DNA from: Solenopsis invicta
Taxonomy: Eukaryota; Arthropoda; Insecta; Hymenoptera; Formicidae
Length of the DNA stretch: 64,000 nt
Assembly (NCBI RefSeq): GCF_016802725.1
Contig: NC_052664.1
Location: 28,599,275-28,663,274, forward strand
Direction: 5' to 3'
Below the pieces are notes generated by a model. That model was not told the DNA's origin and did not search any database. It saw only the letters and a program-made list of their open reading frames with translations. Within the stretch, counting starts at the first letter, position 1. Each line of letters opens with the position of its first letter. The position numbers and the translations under genes are program-made. This document shows positions 26,196 to 36,192 of this stretch, piece after piece.

Positions 26196-26411
26196 CATTG
26201 AAAGAAAAAAATTACTAAATTTTAATAAATATTTGTTTGAGTTGCAATAAAATATTTACTAAATGTAAATAAGTATTCATGTAGTACAAAAAGCACTAAT
26301 TTAGCTATCATTTATTTTTAGTCAGTAAATAGTAAATATTTATAAATCGTAAGTAAATATTTTATTGCAATTATTTAAACAAATATTAAAAATTTAGAAA
26401 TTTTTTTTCAG
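26196..26411. mobile_element. Foldback MITE, CAYTGARAAAA family, subfamily B (copy 1)
   Basis: Starts CATTGAAAGAAAAAAATTAC and ends AAATTTTTTTTCAG. Arms carry TTGCAATAAAATATTTACT and its complement AAGTAAATATTTTATTGCAA. The same arms occur at 40861-41100. TA flanks only the right end. Confidence 0.75.
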
Positions 26412-29400
26412 TAATTAATCGAATTCAAAGAGTTGTTAAAATATTGCGTGCTTTCGTAAAACGTGAATATTACAAAAAGTTTCATCGACATAATACAATT
26501 TTATTTTGACTAACGCTTTTCGAGCTGCTTGCCACGCAGTGCATTGTATGGCGCAGTTTACTCGATGTGACACGCCAATTAAAATTGAGTCGATGTTATA
26601 TTATAGCGATCGTGTTACGTGTGTTTTTATATCAGTTGACCGATTCAAATTGCGTTGATGTGACATTATAGGGCGAGTTATATCTCATTCGTAATGCAGG
26701 ACTTGACATTCATAAAGTCGAAATGTTAGCATATATATTGGTGAATACAGTGATAAAAAAGAAATTGTAATAATTAAACTCGAATGATAATTAATACAAA
26801 ATCAGAACTGATAAAATTCCACGTGTCCCGTTTGAAACGATATATCGTTAACTATCGTAATTAAAATATTCTAGTTCATGGAATACGAGAAACGTAATGA
26901 GATAATTATAGAAAATAAAATCAATTTCAACAACTACGAGAGTTCACCAGATAAAATATTTCGTGTTTTACTAATTATTATTTCATAATTAAATTAAGAA
27001 ACTGGGTATCTACGGTATAGATCACATGGGTAGTGCATACAGCACTGCACATACAGCCTTTCTCACTTTATCGATGCTCTTTATCCTTCTTTCTCTCTCT
27101 TGCTCTCTCTCGGTCTCTGACATCGTCTCTGTCGCACCAGACTACTCGCTTTAAGTAGGATGTCCTCGTCTCTCCCCTTTCATCCTCTTTAACCTGGCCG
27201 ATCTCTTCTCTGCCATTTATACCGAAGTACCTTTCGGGCGAGTTCGTAAATTTTCGACACGAACGACAAAGAGGAGGTTAATGAAATGAGAGGCTGCGGA
27301 GTAGGAGAGAAAAACAGGCAAGAGAAAGAGAGGACGTACAATGGGAATTAAGGAGTATTAAATAGCATAAATATTACGAAGGAGTGGCAGGAAAAAAAAG
27401 AAACAAATAAAATGTTGAAATTATAATTGAATAATGCAGTTAAAAAAAAAGTTATAGAAATGCGTCAGATTTATCACGGAAATAGTAAATTAAAATTTGG
27501 AAAAGATTAATGGAGTTTATATTGTATGTCTTAGGATTACTATGCAAGTTTCTTAGAGCATTGCATGCAAGATGAATAAATGAAAAAAAAAAGTAGACAC
27601 AATGCAAAACGAATGAGCACATAGGCAGGAAGAAAAAGACGTGAGATTAAGTGAGAAGTGTCATTTCGTCATCGCGGAGAGTCAGAGAGGCGAGAAATGG
27701 TGACACCGGTAATGGGAAGGAGACGGATAATAAAGGAGCGATGGAGAAAGGGCAAGCCACGGAGACGGTGGGAAAGAGCGGAGTTAAAATGAGAAAGAGA
27801 GATAGATAGGGGTGAGGAAGTGCAGGAGAAGTAAGGGGAGGCCCCGAAGGGAACGAGAGGAGAAGGTTCTCTCCCACGTAACCACGCCCCACGTTTCGCC
27901 GACAGATTTTTACGTGCAAACCGGAGAACGGAGGAAGGGGAACGCCGATGCAATCCATGGGACGCCAGCCAGAGCGCTGCGGCCCTCGTTTGCACCGTGA
28001 AACGTATCTCCCTCTCTCCCTTTCCTCTAGCCAAGGTGGAAATGCACCCGCACACATACTCGCCCGCCGTGCACGGAACGTCGCCTAGACATTTCCTCCC
28101 CTCGGAAATGCATCGCGATCTCGCAGACACGCTAGAGCGACGTCACGTTCGCTCTATCATTGGGAGGACCCAGGAAGCCTGGGAGGGGGGAGGAAAATGG
28201 GAGAACGAGGAAACGGCGCATTAAAACGGTCGTAGATTAATTTGTTGGAATCGGGCGCTTCTCTTATGATAGTACTCGCGCGCGCGGTCAGCCGCGTCTC
28301 TGTCGTCGTCGTTGCCCGTCGTCTATGCACATCGGACGCATGCAACGCGAAAGAGCGTCCCGTTCCACCAAGCGGCAACCGAGCGTGTGATGGCCGCGGA
28401 TAATAAGCGCTCCACATTCCCTTTTTTTCCGCGAGCGGCATCGCGCGCCAGTAAAGAAGAGCGCCCATCGTGCACGAGCGTGTGCCTTCCGCTTAAGCAG
28501 CCTCTTTAAGCGGAAGAAACAAAATAAAACATCGATTTTGTTATATCACAGTCCGCCGTACGCTTAACACGGAAGTTCCAGCTTATCTTTTTAAACAATA
28601 TCATTTACATTTAACCTTTTTTTTTCAGTTCCTATTTATCACGTTCAACATCTGAATTCTCTACACAGATCATTTTTACAAATTTAGATTTTTTTTTTTT
28701 AAATCAATGTACGCTGCCAGAGTTTCGAGATTTGAACCGTCAGTGATCATAGACAAGATATGCCTGCGTTTCACGTTGACGGATTGAACATTTTTTCATT
28801 CCGTAAATCTATATAAAAATTGAATGTATGCGTGATATTCGTCATTCGTGTAAAAGGAAGAAAAATTATTCATTTAAATCTCTCTATACATGAACGAGGA
28901 ATCGTTACAATCGAATAAATAAACGATGCCAAAAATTCGAAAAAAGTGGTCCGAATTTAACCGCTTCCTGCGTACGTCAGAATTGCAAGATTAATGAGAA
29001 TTTCCGCGGCTGAGCGGGATTCTGAGAGGGAAAATTGTGACCGTAACCCTGACGGAGAAGCCAATTTACGAGCGCTTTGCATCTGCATGCGGCATACGCT
29101 GTGTGCCTCGAAATAACGTGTGCACGAATTACACGGCCATTACTCCATTAGCTACCGAGTTGCATTAGGACGAACATCCCTAAACGCGACGATAAGTTTT
29201 ATACGCTCATTATAACTCTGCTCGTCGAGTTTAATGCGGGAGAACAGTGATAATGAGACGTTTCATTATGTACAAAGTTTCGAAAAGCGAACTTGTAGTT
29301 TTCTATAATGTTCGAGGTAATTTCAATCTAACGGTTATACGTTTTATATTATTGTTGTATTATAAGTAAACAATATCATATTTTGTGAAGTGAAGATACA

Positions 29401-29424
29401 GATTGATTTTATAACTTTCTCCCA
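26412..29424. other. Intron 3, CpG-rich patch at 27.6-28.5 kb
   Basis: 27640-28500 is GC-rich with purine-rich runs; open frames on both strands (up to 153 codons) are Pro/Ser/Arg-rich and overlap freely, so none is called. 26412-27640 and 28500-29424 are AT-rich with nothing recognised. Confidence 0.5.
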
Positions 29425-29428
29425 TTAA

Positions 29429-29984
29429 CCCTTTGCTGCACGGTGTAGCTCTGGGAGTTACACCTATTATCCAAGTTTGTTTTATCAATAAATTAATTGT
29501 TTTGCGTATTCCCTTAGCACGTGTTTGGTATTGCTGGATTACTAAAAGTTTCCTTTAACTAATAAATCAACTTTTAGAAGCATATATTAAATAAATAATA
29601 TGTTATTAATAAATGTAAGAATAAAAATTTTCAATGATTAAATTTGCTTGTACAAATTAATAACCTACACTTCAAGATCACTATCTAGAGGTTTTTCAGT
29701 GATTCTCACTGATTATGAATTCAAAGTCAAAAGTTCAATATGCGAATAAAATTGTCTAAATTGATCGAATTCGTTTGAAACTTGTTATTCAGATGTTTTC
29801 GAGGTCTCTGATTACGCTGTCAAAAATATAAAATTTTATTTTAAAACTGTTGTTGCCACATTGGATTCGCGATTTTGAATTTTGTATGTTTCACACTGAA
29901 TTAGTAATCGGCAACCTCAAAAAAACTCTCGGGTAACAAGTTTCACAGAATTATATTCACTAAAAAAAAAAGTGCAACAAAGGG
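29429..29984. mobile_element. TTAA-flanked piggyBac-type non-autonomous element
   Basis: TTAA lies immediately outside both ends (29425-29428 and 29985-29988). The left end is CCCTTTGCTGCAC and the complement of the right end is CCCTTTGTTGCAC, 12 of 13 identical. A small stem, GGTGTA with TTACACC, follows the left end. At 556 bp it has no transposase frame. Confidence 0.85.
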
Positions 29985-30798
29985 TTAAATTGAGCAAATA
30001 CATATTAATGACTCACATTTCGATTCATTTTTATAAATTTCACGGCTCTACAAAAAAACAATTTCTGATTTGAAACAACTGAAGTAACTTTTTGCACGCG
30101 AAACAAATACTGAAGATTTTTTAATAAAGGACAAGAGACAAAAGCAAAAGACAGTCCGACCTCTCTTTCAAAGATTTCACTAAAGATATCCAGAAAAACG
30201 ATATTGGCGCAGTTGGTACAGACACACCCGGTATCCACACGAAGCTCCTACGTACGTATTACGATCAATTCTGAATTCCTCGCGTAAAACGCATTCGGTA
30301 CGATATTAGAAAGCAAAAAAGGAAAAGGATACGACGACGTCATATTGTTGGAAGGATGCCACGCATACGGAGATCTGACCGCAATAAAGCACGCTACCAT
30401 TTCGTGCATCGTACAAATGTCTACAGCGAGCGTTTTCGTAGAAAACAAATCTCCACAACATTCCCTCATGATTATGCGACTTGTATCACATTAAGAATAC
30501 CTCTGGTTTTACGGAAATGTCAGTTGAATATCTAGAAATACACGCGACCTTTTCTCCCTATTTTGGCTCTCGCGCGGTGAGACCAGAATAACGACGAATA
30601 ATTAAAAAGTCAATTAAACGCACATACGTCAAGAGAAAGTTCATCGTGCTTTCTCACGTTTTTCACGTGGCGATTCTGACTGTAGAAAAAAAAATGGGAA
30701 CGAGAGATAACACCGTTCCACGCAGAAGAAAAGATTTTCTGTCTCTCGTGAGACAAAAATAAAAATACTTATGGTTATTAAATTTATATGGCCTTACC

Positions 30799-30882
30799 TT
30801 GAACGGGGAAGGAACATGGATCCGTCGATGAACACGGAGCCGGAGAGAAGTATGTACCAACTTGTAGCCAACTCGCCGGTGC
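30799..30882 (-). CDS. Gef26: Gef26 coding exon 3, cyclic-nucleotide-binding-like domain (core strand)
   Basis: The exon is 84 bp and completes codon 66 (Tyr). It encodes residues 67-93, TGELATSWYILLSG followed by SVFIDGSMFLPRS, and leaves AG as the first two bases of codon 94. The acceptor is ATTTTCAG|C and the donor is TCAAG|GTAAGG (donor bases 30793-30798). The W-Y-I-L-L-S-G-S-V motif and the M-F-L-P-R-S that follows are hallmarks of the PDZ-GEF N-terminal domain and make the identification firm. The family continues with a phenylalanine-glycine-lysine-arginine stretch, a second cNMP-like domain, a REM domain, a PDZ domain, an RA domain and the CDC25-type RasGEF domain. None of these is visible below 30799, so the gene leaves the window on its 3' side. 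Intron 2 (30883-33631) is 2749 bp. Confidence 0.95.
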
Positions 30883-31589
30883 TGAAAATTGCGTATAATA
30901 TAACTTTGCTTTCGATGTATATACATTATCGATAAAATTTATTTTAAAAAAACAGAATGTAGAAAAATTGTTTAGACGTGAAGTTTAAGAGAAGAGTGTT
31001 CATAAAAAAAATCGCTAAAGATATTAATAACAAAAATCGATTAATTTACTTCCAATAAGCATAAAATAATAAATATCCCAGTCGACATTAATCGTCAGTT
31101 TCATCACATGTTGAAATTTTGCACTCAATAATGTAAATGTAATATAATATCTGTTGAGTTTACATTGTTGAGATTATACTGAGAAAATTTAATAACAGAT
31201 GTAATATAACTTGCTTGATGTCTGTTATTACGATATATTCAATAATATATAACGTGTTCACAAATACATATGTCATATTTATTGTCGTGTGCTATATGAA
31301 CAAGCTACGATCACAGCTTGAAAATAATGTTTTTAGAACATTTCAACATTTCAGTGTTTTAAAAAAGGTATCAAATAATCTTTTCACGTATCAAATCTTT
31401 TTGAAATATATATACAATTATTTTTTTTAACGTTCAAAAAATGTACATATGAAATAAACATTTCAAAATATTACTTTAATGGTTCTCGTTGGACTGCTCG
31501 CGGATTAAATTCCTCGTTGAGAAAACTCTCGCTTCGATTAATTATATATACCTTTCTCGCAAAAATTTCTTTTTAGAGCAACACTCCCT

Positions 31590-31787
31590 CACTGAGGAAA
31601 ATTTTACTCGATATAATATAGTATATGTTAAGGTGTGCTATATAAGGTAAGTTTAATTAATCGATTGATCAATCTCATTATGCTCAAATGCAGCTTTTAC
31701 AGAACAACATTCACTTTTGTATAATGCGATTGATCAATTGATGAATAAAAAAACTCGCCCACATTTCGAGTAAAATTTTCCTCGGAA
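31590..31787. mobile_element. Composite element: outer inverted ends around GATTGATCAAT core (copy 2)
   Basis: Outer ends CTGAGGAAAATTTTACTCG and CGAGTAAAATTTTCCTCGG are almost exact inverted copies. Inside, 31640-31760 repeats the core seen at 21945-22068 (CGATTGATCAATCTCATTAT, then ATAATGCGATTGATCAATTG, then AAAAAAACTCGCCC). It lies in Gef26 intron 2. Confidence 0.75.
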
Positions 31788-32064
31788 AGAACATTTTGGA
31801 ACTTAACCTAATCTAGAAATATAATAAAGAAGAAGGTGTACCTTCTTCTTCTTTCTTTTTATAGCTACCCCAATTATTTCTATTATTAGGTAACAAAATG
31901 TAACGATTATTGATTAGGGAATCATTCGTTTAGTAACCCGCGATTAATTATAGCATTTGAATATTTAAATTGATCACATTGCCCAAGAATCGCGTAGACA
32001 AGACATACCGCATATAATAATGAAACAGTTTCTCAAAATTATGTACATTAAAATTCCATGTGTG

Positions 32065-32267
32065 TACACCCAAGGACTTTGATTCTGTCCATGGGGAAAA
32101 TTTTCCAAAGAGAAGTCACCACTTTCTACATACTCGTAGTTCATGATTAATGAAACAATTAGAGCTTATTGGTCGTTACGTTAATCATGAACTGTAAGTA
32201 TATAGAAAGATAGCGACTTCTCAGTTTGAAAAATTTTCCCATGGACAGAATCAAACTCCTTGGGTAT
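32065..32267. mobile_element. Foldback element with TACACCCAAGGA ends
   Basis: Left TACACCCAAGGACTTTGATT and CTGTCCATGGGGAAAATTTT pair with AAAATTTTCCCATGGACAG and AATCAAACTCCTTGGGTA on the right. A second stem pairs AGTTCATGATTAA with TTAATCATGAACT. It lies in Gef26 intron 2 and has no coding frame. Confidence 0.8.
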
Positions 32268-33631
32268 ACATCTTTGCATGCATTCTGCATCCTACTTCTT
32301 TTATTTGAAAAAAAAAATATGATCGCGTAGCACGTCTAAATCAATGAACGATGGATATTTAATTATTCTATCCTTACCATTCGTTTCCAGTAGCTATTAT
32401 AAATACTTGACGATTCACGCGCCATACATCTTTCTTGTAAATGAATAATGAAACTAGTAGCGACATCTATTGGGAGTGTGTAAGTTTCATCTCCTACGAT
32501 ACACAAGAATATCGCGACTCGATAAGAAGATTTTGCGGCGTTACCATACTGTTGGTAAAGAAGGTTTCTTCGAGACTCAAGTTACATACGGTACATACAA
32601 TGCGTGCATTTCAATCACATTTCGCACATGATAATAGTCGTGACATTTTGCAGATGGTACGATTGCGTACGTTACACACACAAGGAGATATTTCCATTTA
32701 TAAATTATTTCATTGAGCTTGAAATGATATCTTAAAATTTTCCTAAATTTTTCTCAAGTATACTCAAAATTATAACTAATATTTCGAATAAGATTTTATT
32801 CGAAAATTTTTAATACTCGTTCAAGCGTTTATGGATTTAGACACAATGACACATACGTATTTCATTCCGCGATTTCAATAATTAACATCTAAAACAAACG
32901 AAAAAATGTTAAAGTTGATTTTAAAGTTTACCCTTTTTTGAAAACAATAAAATGTTTAAACGTACACGTAATGAGATCCGCGACTCTCATTTTCGATCAC
33001 GAATGCGTTTGACATGTTTAGCTCTTATATAATTCAATCTGAATTCTCCTAATTTTTAATTTATTCTCAAATTAAATTGACACTACAATTTCAATATTCA
33101 TTTTTAAGATAAAAACATCTTGTCCTATATCCGATTGAATCAGTCCTTTTAAACCAAAAATATCAGTTGTGCTAATTTTAAAATAAAACACAAATAGAAA
33201 TTCTGGTAAATAAAGAAATCAATAACTGGCAATGCTCCCAGTTTATATATCCTAAGTAAAGTTTCACAATAACGAAACTTTGGATCATAAATAAAGTGTT
33301 TTTTTTTTCTTTTACAAAAGTGTGCTTCAATTTTCACAAAAATTTTTGTAAACTTTTAAATTACAATACGTTTTTATTAAAACATTTTTGTTTTTTAGAA
33401 TTATTTTTTACACCAAATACTTTTTTGTTTCTTCGAAAATCGACCAAAAATCATTGATGTAAAAAACTAATATTCGATGTTAACAAGATTTTAAAAAATC
33501 TTTTTAATTGCATTGGTACATATGCTTTTTTTATTTTCTCCAAAATTGATTGAAAATCGTCGCTGCAAATCTGACATTTTATGCACAACGATTTCATGTT
33601 TTCCACGATATGGCCAAGATGTGATACTTAC

Positions 33632-33759
33632 TAATAGAGGACATGGTTCGCATGGTGTCTCTCGTAACGTACGATTTTGCAAAGTCCACGGAGAACAGAG
33701 TCTCTGCACGGACGCAACGCCTCCAAACCCAGTAGCCCATAGTATATGATCTGCAGGTC
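33632..33759 (-). CDS. Gef26: Gef26 coding exon 2, cyclic-nucleotide-binding-like domain (first part)
   Basis: The exon is 128 bp, phase 0 at entry and phase 2 at exit, encoding residues 24-65 and two bases of codon 66. It starts DLQIIYYGLLGLEALR and ends RYERHHANHVLY. A pyrimidine-rich acceptor (TTCTGTTCCAG) precedes it, and the donor A|GTAAGTAT (33623-33631) follows. The pattern D-L-x-I-x-Y-x-x-L-x-G-x-E-A-L then R-Y-E-R-H-x-A-N-x-V-L-Y is that of RAPGEF2/RAPGEF6 just after their first splice junction. The other two frames are also open across this exon, but only phase 0 joins exon 1 and gives a family match. It belongs to the N-terminal cNMP-binding-like fold, which in this family is known not to bind cAMP in the classical way. 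Intron 1 (33760-39737) is 5978 bp. Confidence 0.93.
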
Positions 33760-35768
33760 CTGGAACAGAACGAAAAACAAAGTAATGCATGTGACGCTCG
33801 AGTTCGAAGAAATCCCGCTCGGATGCAAAACCGCAACTGTGCTGCACATGTGTTTCCTAATCGATCGCGCACGTTTTCCGCGACGACCGTCGCGTTAACT
33901 TTAACAGCAAATTACAATAGCGAGCTAGTAATCGTCACGAACCCAATTTTGCGTCATTACCTCGCAGTGCGATCTATTTATTGGTAATGTAGGGCACGCA
34001 ACGGAAATCGTTGGCCAGTGGATCAGTAACAGCAGTAAATCGGTGTATAAAAGTGATCTACAAATTCGCGCGATTAAGAAAACAAACATCGTACATTGGC
34101 CGTACGCTATTTCCGTTTCATGTTCGATAGAAGCTGGTTTGCACATTTCTAACTTCCACATCTGATGTCTACTATGATTCTTAATAAATGTATCACTGCT
34201 ATAATTTAAGTACTTAATAGTTTATAAATATTATCCGTTAAGTATTCAAATTAAGCACAATTACTTTTCATTTGTTAGGAAAGTATTAAAACTAGCACCT
34301 AAAGCTCTATTAAATATATAAGACGATATTATGGAAACGGTTTTATGTTAATAAAATTATAATATAATAAAAATGTTTTGTAAAACTATAATAAAATAAA
34401 AAATATTAAGTGAAAACTACACTACATGCAAGCAATACAAATGAAGAAGGCTTTATGTAAGGGGATCTTGCTGCTTAAAATTTTTTTGCAGGAATCTTAC
34501 AATTTCCAGTAGTGCTATAGTAAAACTACAATGGAATACAATAGTAAAATATTACAACAGAATACAAAATACCCCGGAAGAAAGTTCTTGAAAGACGTAA
34601 TGAACAATGCTCTCAAATAATTCCCATCGATAACGTCTTTGAGTATTAATAATTGTTTTAGCCTTTGTTTTATAAATAATTCCTTTATCAAGAAGATCTA
34701 TTAGAGATAAGAGCATTGTATCACTATCAAAAAAATAAAAAATTACTACGTTTGTAAAGTTCAATAATAATAATAATTTACGATATTAAATACTTAATTG
34801 TTTCATATGCCGGTTTCAAAACTTACCAGACGAATCAAAATTGTTCAAAAATTAGAATAAGATTCGGCAGTTCAAAGACAAAAAAAAACATATCGTTTTT
34901 ATTTGCCACTTTGATGGTCAAAATCGACCCGTTTTATCCATTGTTCTTTGAGATTGAAAATTGCAAGTAGCAGACGGCGAAGTTAACGATTCAAACTCGC
35001 GCTATATACACTTTGTATATATTGACTGACTATGAGTCGCAATAAGGCTAACGTTCACGCGTAGCAACTTTGATCCGTATACCAAATTGTCGCAAATCTA
35101 ATTACCCTCGAGTCATCCTTGTTAGGTACGCGTGTGGGGTCGTCGCACAATTTCACGCTGGATCGCTGATCGAACCTGCCTATCCATCCATCTATCCCGA
35201 CGGGACGTGCGCGCGTTTCCAACTCCAGGACGAACTCTCGTCGGCGCCGTTTTGTCTGGGTTGTTTGCGAACGCCGACCGCAATCAGCGTTATGCCACGC
35301 GAGAACGGCGCACCTACTGATCCGAAGCGTCGCTTTCGACTCGAAACGCGCGGCGATACCAATTTTCGCTCGGCTAATTTCGAAAATGTCTCTCACCGCG
35401 ATAATTACATTTTCCCGTGCGATTATGAACGAATTATGCGGCCCATGTTTGAAACAAGCGCGGTGTATGCGTATATCTACAGCGGCGGCAAAAGCGATTT
35501 CCAGTACACCTGATTTTTGCTTTCACTGCAGTAAATTGCAATTGCTTTCTGCACAAGCTTCGGTCACGTTTATCTCGAAATATTGTACCGTGTGTACTAT
35601 AGATGTCCTTGTTTATTTATAGATAGTATTTATACAAGCAAAAGCTTTAAGAAAAATAAAAATGTGGTCGGCCCAATTAATGAACTGATACCATAAAAGA
35701 AAGTGTAAATCATGCTAAAATAAGTTATTAATTCAAATTATACAATAAGCGCTTAGTTTTACACCACA

Positions 35769-36192
35769 AACTCGTTCTTAATGTTTGTATATAAATTCTA
35801 ATATAATAAAAATAATTTAGCACGTGATTAAAGAACAAAATGTACAAGAAAAGTTTCTTTGAATTAAAAAATATTTAAATAAAACAAATTTTTACAGTGC
35901 TACGGTTAAAGAATTTTTTTTTTTATTTGAAGAAATTTTTTGTTTTCTTTATTAAAATTCAAGAAATAGTTGTGCAACGCAATTTTTTTTTAATGAAAGA
36001 TATATTTTCAAAACAAAAACAACTAAATTATTTCTTCTTACATTTCTATCAGCAATTGCTTCGAATTAAAAAATTATTTGTTTAAATCAAAAAGGTTAAA
36101 TAACGACTGTTAATTAGTTTTACTCTTTAATCACGAGTTAAATTATTTTTATTATACATTAGAATTTATATACAAACATTAAGAACGAGTGT
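35769..36192. mobile_element. Foldback element, 424 bp, in Gef26 intron 1
   Basis: Arms of about 70 bases: the left starts ACTCGTTCTTAATGTTTGTA, the right ends TACAAACATTAAGAACGAGT, and they continue to pair through AATAATTTA and GTGATTAAAGA. The interior is A/T-rich without coding sequence. Confidence 0.85.

Larger units (their letters stand above)
1..30798 (-). other. Gef26: Gef26 intron 3 (partial, at least 30.8 kb)
   Basis: The donor of exon 3 opens an intron on the minus strand that appears to continue past the left edge. I looked for the conserved continuation (a Phe-Gly-Lys-Arg codon run after the Pro-Arg-Ser of exon 3, then a Leu-Glu-Pro-Ser-Glu-Met core) on the minus strand and saw no match with an acceptor. 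The stretch holds many small mobile elements, microsatellites and a large CpG-rich block (22.3-25.1 kb), listed separately. A missed small exon remains possible. Confidence 0.6.

Noticed and set aside
27647..28130. Open frames of 136 and 153 codons on the minus strand
   Set aside because: Pro/Ser/Leu-rich translations overlapping in two frames from purine-rich plus-strand DNA; no family resemblance.
32441..32716. 91-codon frame in Gef26 intron 2
   Set aside because: No motif or splice context; likely chance.
33491..33849. Longer minus-strand frames over exon 2 in the other two phases
   Set aside because: They run through the intron on both sides, and neither joins exon 1 or exon 3 in phase.
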